Position numbers and translations under genes: made by a program
In this document: piece by piece, positions 21,696 to 31,080 of the stretch
Numbering within the stretch: position 1 is the first letter of the stretch
How the letters are laid out: each line of letters starts with the position of its first letter
Notes under the pieces: generated by a model
What the model was told of the DNA's origin: nothing
What the model saw: only the letters and a program-made list of their open reading frames with translations
Databases searched by the model: none
From: Pollenia angustigena
Lineage: Eukaryota > Arthropoda > Insecta > Diptera > Polleniidae
Direction of reading: 5' to 3'
DNA: 64,000 bases
Assembly (NCBI GenBank): GCA_930367215.1
Contig: OV884059.1
Location: 158,346,511-158,410,510 of the forward strand

Positions 21696-21911
21696 GGGTC
21701 TAATCACCGCATACGATATCGAGCAAATTGATTTTGTATCATGAAACTCGATATCGAATGAAATGTATTGAATTTGAAATAATAGCATTCGATGTCGAGT
21801 AACTCGACATTACATTTGTCGAGTTTTCATTCGATACGTCAGTGTCTATCGTATGCAACAAAATTCGTTAGTTTATTCGATACGATAGTATCGAATGCGG
21901 TGACTAGACCC
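21696..21911. mobile_element. MITE, TIR GGGTCTA(A/G)TCACCGCAT (TSD CTG)
   Basis: Inverted ends GGGTCTAATCACCGCATACG and (complement) GGGTCTAGTCACCGCATTCG are flanked by CTG (21693-21695 and 21912-21914). The interior is full of TCGATATCGA-type palindromes. The CTG duplication and palindromic interior suggest a Harbinger-type MITE. Confidence 0.75.
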
Positions 21912-22060
21912 CTGATATTTATTAAACATGGCTCTCTAATGGTTTCCAACTTTTTCATAACATTCAATTTGCACGAAGACAAAGTCTGGGCTGTTTCGTG
22001 CAAGAAGAATTCTATTCTATCAAACCCGCTCTCATTTACACAAATTTAAAGTACGGGAAC

Positions 22061-23373
22061 CAGGGTTGATAAAGTTGGTACAATTGTACTTTTTTGGTAC
22101 AATTCAAAACTAAAAAGTACGCTGGTACCCCCGTGACTCATTTGGTACTATTTCCAAATTTTTCAAACCTACATATTTATAATTGATATAAAATGGCAAC
22201 TCGTATTTACTGTTCAATGAATATAAGCGGAGTATAGTGTTTGGTGCAAAAAGTCTTGCGAAAATACAAAATGTCGTAGTTTTTTTATGAAATCTAAGGG
22301 AAACTCTATTTTTTGTTGTTGGATTTAACAAAACAGCTACGGTATTTTGCATTTGCTCTTTTGCAAGATAATTTGCACCAAACACTGAACTCCGCTGAAC
22401 ACTGAACGATTGCTTATGCCACATTCTAAATTTAGTATCAGTGGCATCATATAAGCGTGCATTTTCTGATCATATTGACAAGTTTTTAAAAGTTATAGGA
22501 AACCACTTCTGCAAAAGTTCTACATAGTAGAAGAGATAAATTTTTCTCAATTCAAAATTATTTTGGAACGAACTCATAATATTTTTTTAAATATTCGTCA
22601 ATAAGATGGTTGTCAAGTCAAGAAGAAATCAACAGAATTTCGGAACTGTGGGTACCCACTCCATTTTTATTTTACTCCGAATTATTTTGAAGGAGATTTT
22701 ACAAGCGCTAAATTAAATTTTATTATATTTGGACTTTCTACTCCTTTCCTGTTTCTGCAATACATATTGCAAATTGTAAACACAATAAATTTGGAAATGC
22801 AATCCCAAGATGTTCGTATGCACATATCTAGAACGCTTAAAAATTTTGTTTTCGATTAAAATTCAAGATTGCATTATGAGAAGTATTCGTCAATTTTCCA
22901 CAAAAAAGGACGATAAATTCTAAAAAGTGTATGAAAACGCTCCCTGGCGGCAATCAAAAATAAAAATCAATGGATTTCTTGACCTTAAAAACCGCATGAT
23001 ACCGGTCTGGCTAGATTAAATACAATTTGTTTGCCTCTATTCTTGAATATTTTTGAAAACTAACTATTTTGAAAAATTCGGGGTTTGAAATTAATTTTTG
23101 ACCTATGGTTTCTTTGGCAAAGTTTCTTGGAATGACTTATAGAACAAGAATCGCGATGTGCTTTTGACGCGAAAATATTTTACCCTCCCTATTATTATGT
23201 ACAATTAATGTACACATTTAAATACCTTTTGTTTTTGTTGTATTAATATTTTTTTTTTTAATAAAATAAAATAAAAATAATTTATAAAAAAAAGATTTGG
23301 TACTATTGGGGCCGAAAAAGTACGATTTTAAAAAATCGTTGCTACTTAATGGTTTTCTCACTTATCACCCCTG
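22061..23373. mobile_element. hAT element, 1313 bp (TSD ACGGGAAC)
   Basis: The ends CAGGGTTGATAAAGTTGGTA and (complement) CAGGGGTGATAAGTGAG are flanked by the exact 8-bp duplication ACGGGAAC (22053-22060 and 23374-23381). Around 22730-22850 a plus-strand frame (FLQYILQIVNTINLEMQSQD) could be a remnant of a transposase, but no catalytic motif was recognised. GGTAC motifs cluster at both ends. Confidence 0.9.
22226..22396. mobile_element. Small MITE inside the hAT, TIR AGCGGAGT
   Basis: The ends AGCGGAGTATAGTGTTTGGT and (complement) AGCGGAGTTCAGTGTTTGGT, followed by GCAAA, are inverted copies. Length is 171 bp, non-coding, and no clear target duplication was seen. Confidence 0.65.
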
Positions 23374-23611
23374 ACGGGAACGCTTTTCGTGCAAATTGGG
23401 ATCTTAAAGTAGAGCAGAGCTTTTAAAAGTCTGTGGATCGTACGTAGGTCTTATGCCAACTTATACCCAAACTAATTATAAACAAAAAACTTCAAATAGG
23501 TACCAAAAAGAATTTGTTTTTCTTCACAATCTTATTAAATTGTAATTTACCATTTCGATTTACCAAATAACTATAAACATAAATATTTTTAAAAACTTCT
23601 TCTTCTAGTTA

Positions 23612-24553
23612 CTGATTTTCATCTTCACAAAAGTTGTCAATGTAATTAATTTCTAGTCATATAAAACTGTGACAGACCAAAACTTATTACAATTCGTTAC
23701 GGATTAAGGCGTACTAAAGTGTTTTCGAAAGTGGACTTTATATAGGGCATATGGAAAGTTATGGATCGGGTTTCGCGAAGTTTTGTGGCATGATTTTTAT
23801 TCATATGGAACGAATTTTATGCACTATCTTATATCAATATGTGCATTGGGGATATATGAGTGCAAAATACCACTGTGGAAAGTTCTGATTATAAAAATCT
23901 GCTTTTAGATTGATTAGGTGAAAGAAGTTTCTGCACCGAAAGCGATACCTAAAGTGCTTTAAATTTTTTTTTTTTAACATTATGATTTGTTAATTATTGT
24001 TTAAACATATACATACATGTATGTATATGTATGTGAGTTTACATACGTATGTATTTTTTTAAAGTTAAAATAAGCCAAATGTCCCAGCGGGGAAAAGAAG
24101 AAGTACGGAGGCCTTCTAGGAGGATTTTGCCCATATTTTGGATGTATAAGGCCTGCTCGCTCCATTCTATACTCATAGCTTTTTTACACACGTTGTCATT
24201 GCGGAGTAGGCCTTCCGATCTCGCTTCTTTAGCAGGTACATAAGAATGGTAACGGTATCAAAAAAATACATAATTATTTTGCTTTTGCTTGTGCAAAAAA
24301 ACAATACAAAAAATTTTGCTCCTTCTCTACTCCCTTCTCATAGAAGCGAGTGTGGAAGGTGTATCTTATCTTTTATACCAAGGAGTCGAGGCCTTCTATG
24401 AGGCATTCTTTATCAGTTAGATAAGAAAAGTAACTAAATCAAAAAAATTTTTAGGCAGGCCTTTAAAAAGCCCTGAAGTTAGAAGGTCTTCTGAGTTTTT
24501 CCGCAGGTATACTTCGACTTCTTGTATTACTTTACATGTTTCAATACCATCCT
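23612..24553. other. AT-rich DNA with a GAGGCCTTCTA inverted/direct repeat
   Basis: Between about 24100 and 24420 the words GAGGCCTTCTA, TAGGCCTTCC and their inverted forms (with AAGCGAG / CTCGCTT) recur, suggesting a decayed MITE. A palindromic CATACATGTATGTATATGTA microsatellite lies at about 24009-24030. No genes were seen. Confidence 0.4.
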
Positions 24554-25485
24554 TAATATACCCTCCACCACAATTAGTTGTGAAGAAGGTATATTAAGTT
24601 TGTCATTCCGTGTGAAACTTTTTTATTATTCATCTCAGACCCCATAAAGTATACATATTCTGGGTCCTTGAGTAATTCTAAGCCGATTTAGCCATGTCCG
24701 TCTGTCTGTCCATCTGTTGAAAACACGCTCACTTTCGAACAACTCAAAAGAAATGAACAAACTTGGTGCCAAAATGCTTGTAGTTATCCTAAGCAGTTTG
24801 GAATTGAAATCCAGCAAAATCGGTTTTGTAGGACCAGAGCTATGAATCAAAATGCGGAACCACCACCTAAAAAAATTGATAATTTTGTTACAAAAAATAA
24901 CATAAATACTGGAACAAGGCACGGAATGAGATACGATTTTGCAAAAATTTGTTTTATTGGACTGAAAATCACGCTGTTAAATTTCGTGAAGATCCGTCCA
25001 TAATTTACCCTAAGCCCCACATAAACACTACTCCTGGAAAACAGTTTAGAAAGCCTAAAACCGTAAAAAATAACGCTAGCGTAACAAAATTTGGTACGTC
25101 ACAGTTTTTTCGGACTAGAAATAATATTGTGAAATTTCGTAACGATCGGTCCATAATTTACCTTAGGCCCCATATAAACCCTACCACCGGAAAACAGTTT
25201 AGTACGCCTAAAACCGTAAAAAATAATGCAATCATAACAAATTTCGGCTCGTCACACTTTTATAGGACTATAAATGATACTGTGAAATTTCGTGAAGATC
25301 GGTCCATAATTTACCCAAGGCCCCATATAAACCCTACTACCGGAAAACAGTTTAGTCGCCTAAAACCATAATTAATAACAAATCGTCACAGTTTAAGATA
25401 ATAATAATAAATAGACATCATGCAGATATTACTCTTTAAACATTCGAACTGTCGGTGGAGGGTATCAAAGATTCGGCACAGCCGA
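24554..25485 (+). mobile_element. DINE-1/INE-1-like element, copy A
   Basis: The copy starts near TATACCCTCCACCACAATTA and continues with GTTTGTCATTCCGTGTGAAA, CCCCATAAAGTATACATATT, CTGGGTCC and a CCATGTCCGTCTGTCTGTCC block. That order is the hallmark of DINE-1/INE-1 elements of flies. A 153-bp minisatellite follows. The copy ends in a GATTCGGC...GCCGAATA hairpin near 25460-25478. DINE-1 elements are Helentron-related and have no coding capacity of their own. Confidence 0.85.
24960..25375 (+). repeat. 153-bp minisatellite inside DINE-like copy A
   Basis: The block GATC(C/G)GTCCATAATTTACC recurs at 24991, 25144 and 25297, exactly 153 bp apart. One frame stays open for 140 codons because 153 is a multiple of three, giving SIIYPRPHINPTTGKQF-type repeats. 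It is treated as a by-product of the repeat, not a gene. Confidence 0.85.
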
Positions 25486-25975
25486 ATATAGCACAACAAT
25501 TTTACTGAGTCAGTTTAACCAATAATACGACCAGCATATTGGGCAATAGCTACCCCAAACAGAAGAAGAACTCATCAGGCACAATAAAGTTTCGTTACTT
25601 ATTAGAAGTTCTTACTTGCCACTGGGAAGTTCAAAAGGGTTGGAATCATCACGAATTTGTCTTCTTGTACGAAGTACATCTATACAAGAGTTTTCCTCTT
25701 ATCCTCCCCTTATAGAGATTACATATATTTATTATAAACTATAGATGACACTGAAGTTCAAATTCAATAAGCTGATTTTTATACCTGAAAAACGTTAAAA
25801 CTTTTTCATTGTTTACCATCTTCATTAACTACCGTGTCTACAAAAGTGGCTAACTATCGATTGGGCCGACTATCGATAGTTTTGCAGCTCTACCCATATA
25901 AGATCCGGTCACTCTATTGTATCATGGATGATGGGAGCTAGTTTAAAATAGAAGGTCATGAATGGACACTAATTC
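25486..25975. other. Intergenic DNA with TATCGATA palindrome at about 25870
   Basis: No gene was seen. Near 25850-25885 the words CTATCGATTG and ACTATCGATAGT occur 10 bp apart. TATCGATA equals the DREF-binding DRE motif of flies, but no adjacent gene start is visible. Confidence 0.35.
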
Positions 25976-26163
25976 AAACTTATTCGACGAATTTGAAAAT
26001 AAATGTATATAAAGAGGGATAGGATAGGATTGAAATGAAAAATAATGTGGGGTTGGTCATACATTTGACCCATCTAGGGACAACCTAGACGCTGCAAGGG
26101 CCAAATTTAAGAATTTCATTAAACTTTATTTTTCATCTCAAAACTTATTCGACGAATTTGAAA
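25976..26163. repeat. 23-bp direct repeats flanking a fragment of the 53-kb element
   Basis: AAACTTATTCGACGAATTTG plus AAA occurs exactly at 25976-25998 and 26141-26163. The 142 bp between contain (about 26038-26140) an inverted, end-less fragment matching 53686-53765 of the long-inverted-repeat element. Confidence 0.75.
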
Positions 26164-26321
26164 TGCTATCGCAAATACTCGCAAAGGGGATTCAAGAAGC
26201 CTTGCATAGGGTGCCTCAAAATATGAAAAAGCCCATCGATCTGGCTGGATATTTGCTTGCAAAATAAGTTTAAGTTGTGTATTTTAACAATTGCATATTA
26301 ATTTTTGTTTTTTAATACCTG

Positions 26322-26453
26322 GGCCCTGTTTCTCAAAACTAAAAATTACAAATCTACAAGTAAAATATATAAACGAAAACAAAAATTCTAAAATTCTTGC
26401 TTTTTCAAATTTTACTCGTAGATTTGTAGCTTGTAGTTTTGAGAAACGGGACC
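26322..26453. mobile_element. MITE, TIR GG(C/T)CC(T/C)GTTTCTCAAAACTA (TSD CTG)
   Basis: The ends GGCCCTGTTTCTCAAAACTA and (complement) GGTCCCGTTTCTCAAAACTA are flanked by CTG (26319-26321 and 26454-26456). ACAAATCTAC follows in both arms. Length is 132 bp; the whole element is a hairpin. Confidence 0.8.
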
Positions 26454-26456
26454 CTG

Positions 26457-27193
26457 ATATAATTTTTTTATTACTGTTATGTGTAATTCCATATTTTATT
26501 TCGCGTACGTTATAAAAAATATTGTTTTATGTAACTTAAGTATTGAAACTTGGAAAAATTACTAGCACAATTGAATTTATCATAGCTTGTTAAAAAAGTG
26601 TTAAATTCGAGCACAGTGTAATTTAGTACTAGAAGTGGGAAAAAATATTAACCACAAACTAATAATAGATTAACCAACTTTATTAAATAGAAACCATAAA
26701 CATTTTGTAATTTTTTTTATTAAGTCTCTCAACTTTTAAATAGTGTGTTGATGTTCCATGCAGTTTACTCAATATTCCATGTTATTCTTTACATGCAATG
26801 TTATACACACACATGCTATACCCCAGTATTGAGAGACGTGACTTGTTTTAATAATATTAAACAATGAAACAAACATAAATTTTAAACAAAAACAAAAGAA
26901 GGCGGGTAATAAATTCAATATTTTAAAGGTAAAACTAGTTGTTTGTACGTATGTAAAATATAAACAAAAACAAATAACATGAAAGAAAAACTAAAATTTA
27001 AAGTTACTTTAATAAATATATGTATTTACATACATATGTATGTACATTGTAAAGTAAACTCAGATGGAAAATCTATCTAGATACATAAGTTGTTTTAGAA
27101 AACATTAACAAATGTGTGTGTATTCGTTTTTTTGTTAAGGGTTGTTATTGTATTTTCAGTTTAAAACTAGATTTTGACACAAAGTTGATAACA
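26457..27193. other. AT-rich spacer upstream of the tRNA gene
   Basis: No coding frame. There is a palindromic ATGTATTTACATACATATG microsatellite near 27020-27045. Confidence 0.45.
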
Positions 27194-27265
27194 AGCAGAG
27201 TGGCGCAGTGGAAGCGTGCTGGGCCCATAACCCAGAGGTCCGAGGATCGAAACCTTGCTCTGCTA
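27194..27265 (+). tRNA. tRNA-iMet-CAT: Initiator tRNA-Met (CAT)
   Basis: 72 nt fold into a perfect cloverleaf. The acceptor stem is AGCAGAG/CTCTGCT with discriminator A. The anticodon arm CTGGGCCCATAACCCAG shows the three G-C pairs characteristic of initiators and the anticodon CAT. The T loop reads ATCGAAA with A in place of the usual T54, also an initiator mark. CCA is not encoded. The internal A and B boxes (TGGCGCAGTGG, GATCGAAAC) serve RNA polymerase III, and a T run follows 14 bp downstream. It charges with methionine and starts translation. It looks fully functional. Confidence 0.97.
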
Positions 27266-27279
27266 TAGGAAAGTTGAAG

Positions 27280-27288
27280 TTTTTTTTT
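27280..27288 (+). terminator. RNA polymerase III terminator of tRNA-iMet
   Basis: A run of nine T begins 14 bp after the discriminator base, the usual signal for pol III release. Confidence 0.85.
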
Positions 27289-27829
27289 ATTTTTTTTTAT
27301 GTTGTAATATTACATAAATAAAAAATTATGAAAGTATAGCCGGACAATTCCGCCATATCAGCAACATGTTATGAATATGAATAAAAGGAATTAGAAAAAA
27401 CTCTGATTGTTATTTTTTTGTCTTATTAAATTTAATAAATGTTTATTAAGGCAAATTTTCATATAAAATTTGTTTTGTAAACCTTTATTTAATGTTAAAA
27501 TTTTTTTTAGTAAATACGGGCGTTAATGTTAAAACCAGGGACCGTAACAGTTATACCTTTTAGCATAAAATTCAGAAGAAAACAGTTAAATTTTATTTTT
27601 TTAACAACGGTTACTTTCCAATTTTTATTTTTTTGAACAAAAATAACTGTTATATTTTGATTTTTATATAAAGTTTTTCGACATTAACTTCTATATGCTT
27701 TTTTTTAATTTTAAATTCTAATATAACTGTTATTTTCGGTACCTGATTAAAACCACTCTATTTTGCATGAAAATGTCATTTTGTATGGCGCTTATGAGAT
27801 TTTCAAAATGACCTTAATTTGTTGTCTTA
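27289..27829. other. AT-rich DNA, nothing recognised
   Basis: T-rich tracts and AACAGTTATATTT-like words repeat loosely around 27540-27760. No genes or paired ends were found. Confidence 0.4.
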
Positions 27830-28118
27830 AGCTGCTCATACACTGGCAATAAAATTGTTCAATTTTACGTATTGAATGAAAAATTATATCGCCAATGTGT
27901 ATGTGATATTCGTAGGTGGCTCAATATATTGTCAACAATCAAAAGACTTTTGATTTTTATTGCACAACGAAAAGAAAGTGAAATGTGTTCCTATAGGTTA
28001 TGTTTACCTTTTTATTGAATGAATGAAACCATTATGCGACTTATTGCATAATATAGGGCAAAATGGAAATAATATGGCGAATATCACATACAATAATATT
28101 GCAAGTGTATGGGCCGCT
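27830..28118. mobile_element. Harbinger-type MITE, TIR AGC(T/G)GC(T/C)CATACACT (TSD TTA)
   Basis: The ends AGCTGCTCATACACTGGCAA and (complement) AGCGGCCCATACACTTGCAA are flanked by TTA (27827-27829 and 28119-28121). GTATGTGATATTCG and CGAATATCACATAC form a second inverted pair inside. Length is 289 bp. Confidence 0.8.
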
Positions 28119-28565
28119 TTACAAAGTTGTCAAGATCAGAATGCAATAGGGTATTGATTCGGTTAGCCCATTAATTACTACCCGATTAACTGATCGGGTA
28201 ATTTAAAATTGGCTTTTTTCGATTAATGATTAAACCAATTAATTTTAGCCGATTAAAAAATGTAAAAAAAAAAATTTTATTTTTTGTAGTATGTATTTGT
28301 GTTTTTTATTCTGGTGAGTTCCAAAACGTCAGTTGCAAAGCAACTCGCTTTGTTAAATGCATTTTACATGTAGAATTTTACAATGTTATCTGTACCAAAG
28401 TTCACCAAAAAAGTTAGCAAAGTGCACCAAAAAGCTGTGTTTTAGAAATATTTGTTCATAGAATATAAGTATTTTCTTCTAGAAATACATTCTTTAAATA
28501 CAGTACAAAAAAATAAATAAAGGAATGAAATGAGATGAATGAATGGAAATGAATTTTTTTGCAGA

Positions 28566-29343
28566 ATGTTTGGTGCTGAGCTTTGTCAGGATGAGTTAGA
28601 ATTAACCGATAAAATTAGAAGTGTTACAAATTTTAAGAAATTAAAGCCGGACTCTAATGCAGTGTTCGAAAATAAACAGTACATTATTTAGCGTTCGGCT
28701 CACACACCGAGGAACGATATCTATTTTTTTAGTGTTTGTGTAAACATACACAAACCTTAATACCGTTCGTAACTATTTTCAAGAAAGAACCGAACATTAT
28801 ATATTCTTCGTTAAAAAACAGAACAATTGTAGTGATACTGTAGAAAAACATTATATTTTAATGTTCTATAATGTTTTTTTCGTGTGTGTATTTTGTTTTT
28901 GTAAAAAATGTTTGGTTTTTTTATCAGCAAAAAGCGACGAACATTAACGAGCCGAACCGAACACATTGAAGTTCGTGGATTTTCAAAAAAAACCGAACGG
29001 AATTGAATGTTCTCATCATTTGTTGAGTATGATGAAAATAGCATTATTTTTGTGTTCGAAAGATGACAAACAGGGAAACGTTATTTTTTTTAATGAATTT
29101 CTACACAAACACTATTAGCGTTTGTGTTTTCTACAAATCTACCGAACCAAACATTAAAGAAAGATATTTAGTGTTTATTTTCGAACACTGCTCTAATGGC
29201 ATAATGGAAGATTTTATAAGTTTAGAGAAATCCAGGAAAAGGACTGAGAAATTAGATAGTCTGTATTTTGGGATGCTTGCCATTTCCCCAACGTCATCGA
29301 TTAGTGAAAGAATTTCTTCTAAGCCAAGTTTTATTAAAACTTA
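28566..29343 (+). pseudogene. hAT transposase C-terminal remnant, split by a hAT MITE
   Basis: If the 531-bp MITE (28660-29190) and one copy of its duplication are left out, the frame from ATG 28566 continues without a break into 29199-29343, giving about 79 codons. The end carries LAISPTSSISERI, which fits the hAT family dimerisation region (xxIPATSxxSERxFS) with changes. A later frame after the stop at 29342 (KHRLNPKHLRQ) resembles the following KxRNRLxPxxxxxL segment. In an active element this domain allows transposase multimer formation. There is no start-side catalytic core in the window, so this is a fragment. It is dead: truncated, with an internal insertion and stop. Family recognition is by motif only. 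Confidence 0.65.
28660..29190. mobile_element. hAT MITE, TIR CAGTGTTCGAAAATAAAC (TSD CTCTAATG)
   Basis: Perfect 18-bp inverted ends CAGTGTTCGAAAATAAAC are flanked by the exact 8-bp duplication CTCTAATG (28652-28659 and 29191-29198). Subterminal GTTCGG and CCGAAC motifs repeat many times, likely transposase binding sites. It is inserted in another hAT's transposase remnant. Confidence 0.92.
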
Positions 29344-29589
29344 AGAAAAGCATCGCTTAAATCCTAAACATTTAAGACAAATTTTTTTTTCTAATAGATG
29401 ACTTTATAAGATCTCCATAAACTATTGAAATGATAAATAAAATGATCTTACATTTTATTTTTTAATAAATAAAATTTTAATTTCCATACACATTATATAT
29501 GGTACATTTATTACACTCCGCAGTAAAAAAAACCAGCCTCAACACTTGCAACGCGAAATGAAAGTAGACTACTATTAGAGAAAATCTGC

Positions 29590-30640
29590 CAAAGTGTTTT
29601 GAAAAGTTAGCTCGAGCTCCCGAAATATGGGCCCCTAAAGTTTTTGAATTTTTTGAAAAGGCGTTTGGTGAAAGAAAAAAAAATATACTAAATGTACTTC
29701 TGAGCTAAAAAATAATTTCAGATGTCTTCAGTAGAAACGAATGGCGATTCTTTTCTTATAATTTATTAACCCTCTAACTCTCATTTTAAGGGGTAATTTT
29801 TGTTCTTTTTCCCAACTCTTACACAAAAGTATACTAAAACGGCACTATTAAGGGTTAAAATGTTCATGCAATGTATCTAAAACGAATTCTCGATATTTTG
29901 GGCATTAACATTTTTGAATTTCTTAAAAACGCGTTTGGTACAAGTCAAGAAATTATACTAAATGTACTTCTGACCTAAAATACTTTTTCAGATGTCTTCA
30001 GTAGAATTGAAGCACAGCCGCGAATAACGTTTTAAGTTACAAAATAATAATTTTTCAGGAGAGCAAAAAAACGTTTTTTGACAAGCAGCATTATTTGTTT
30101 TAAAAATTTTTTTTTCTATTATTTAAAATAGTGATAATAAAAACTTTAATGCAAAAGGCTTTTAAAACATTATTCCGCACTGCAAAACCATTTCTGTTTC
30201 ATCATTATGTTAGTAACTTGCAATGTTCTTCCACTGGCTGACACTTTGTACGCCATTTTGAAGGCGTTAAGGTGCATAGTTTTGGTTGATTTGATGTTTA
30301 AACTGTTTAAGAGAGTAAAGTCAACGTTTATCTGCAAAAAAACAGTTTTTGCAAAATGTGGCGTTTACAACGTTTTTCGCGGCTGTGCTTCAATTGTATG
30401 GCGATTCTTTTCATAAAATATATTAACCCTCTAACACTCATTCCAAAGGGTAATTTTTGTCCTTTTTTAACTTCTACACTAAAACGGAACGTTATAATAT
30501 TTAATAATAATTATAATATTTTGCGAATATTATCTGCATCAAATTTCACTAGGGGTCTTCTAAGACCAAGAAATCGTGCAATGTATGTAAAACTTGTTTT
30601 CGAAAAATTAAAAAAAAAAACAAGAAACGCCCTTCTTTCG
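29590..30640. repeat. Tandem duplication (about 266 bp period), third copy split by a MITE
   Basis: ATACTAAATGTACTTCTGA and CAGATGTCTTCAGTAGAA occur at about 29688-29740 and 29954-30005. TATGGCGATTCTTTT and TATTAACCCTCTAAC recur at 29745 and 30396. The copies are diverged. The MITE at 30009-30391 interrupts the second junction. Confidence 0.7.
30009..30391. mobile_element. MITE, TIR GAAGCACAGCCGCGAA (flanked by AATT)
   Basis: The ends GAAGCACAGCCGCGAATAAC and (complement) GAAGCACAGCCGCGAAAAAC are inverted copies. AATT lies on both sides (30005-30008 and 30392-30395), but because AATT is a palindrome it may be part of the TIR and not a duplication. Length is 383 bp. Confidence 0.8.
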
Positions 30641-31080
30641 TGCAAATGGTAAGATCTTGTTATATTCATGAAATTATTTGAGAATACATTCTTGAAATTT
30701 TGTTATTGAATGTTAATTTTGTATACTTAGGAGAAAAATTGAAATTCAAAACGATCGCGAAAAAGTAATACATCATTTCTTAATTTTTTTTCATGGTCTA
30801 TACGGCTATGCTATGAAGAATTTGATATTCGCGAAAATTGCAAAAAGTTATTACCCTAATGTACATATTACATAGTTATGAATTATTTTTTTTTGTTCGT
30901 TAAAGTTGAAGAATTGTTTATTTTTTTTCTAATAAACTCCAAATAATAATGAATTTTGTTTTTTTATATATTGAATTTTTTTATATATTGAAATAACTTT
31001 ATTAATCGGTTAACCGATCAATAACAATATTAACCGATTAAACCAAAACCTCGACTAATTAGTCGAGCAAATTTCGTAAA

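Larger units (their letters stand above)
18057..23611. mobile_element. Long-inverted-repeat (foldback-like) element with many insertions
   Basis: The left arm (about 18057-18640) is inverted relative to a right arm split over 21345-21695, 21915-22052 and 23382-23611. Shared blocks in matching order are TAACTAG, TTATGTTTATAGT, TTTGGTAAATCGAAATGGTA, TCTGTGGATCGTA and its partner, TTGGAAACCATT, TTTTAAAATCACAAG, GTGTCCGCC and AAAACTTTTGTG. Removing the MITE at 21696 and the hAT at 22061 restores a continuous right arm. The part between the arms (18640-21345) holds two MITEs, a small GCGGGAAA/TTTCCCGC hairpin region at 18790-18880 and a broken LINE. No terminal duplication was found. Confidence 0.75.
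28157..31080. mobile_element. Decayed hAT element region with GATTAATCG palindromic flanks
   Basis: Clusters of CGATTAAT/ACCGATTAA palindromes occur at 28157-28255 and 31003-31075, enclosing a decayed hAT transposase C-terminus, a hAT MITE and a tandem repeat block. Exact TIRs and target duplication were not found, so the limits are guesses. Confidence 0.4.

Noticed and set aside
24949..25371. 140-codon frame as a repeat protein gene
   Set aside because: It falls exactly on the DINE-like minisatellite; the open frame is explained by the 153-bp period. Kept as a finding only.
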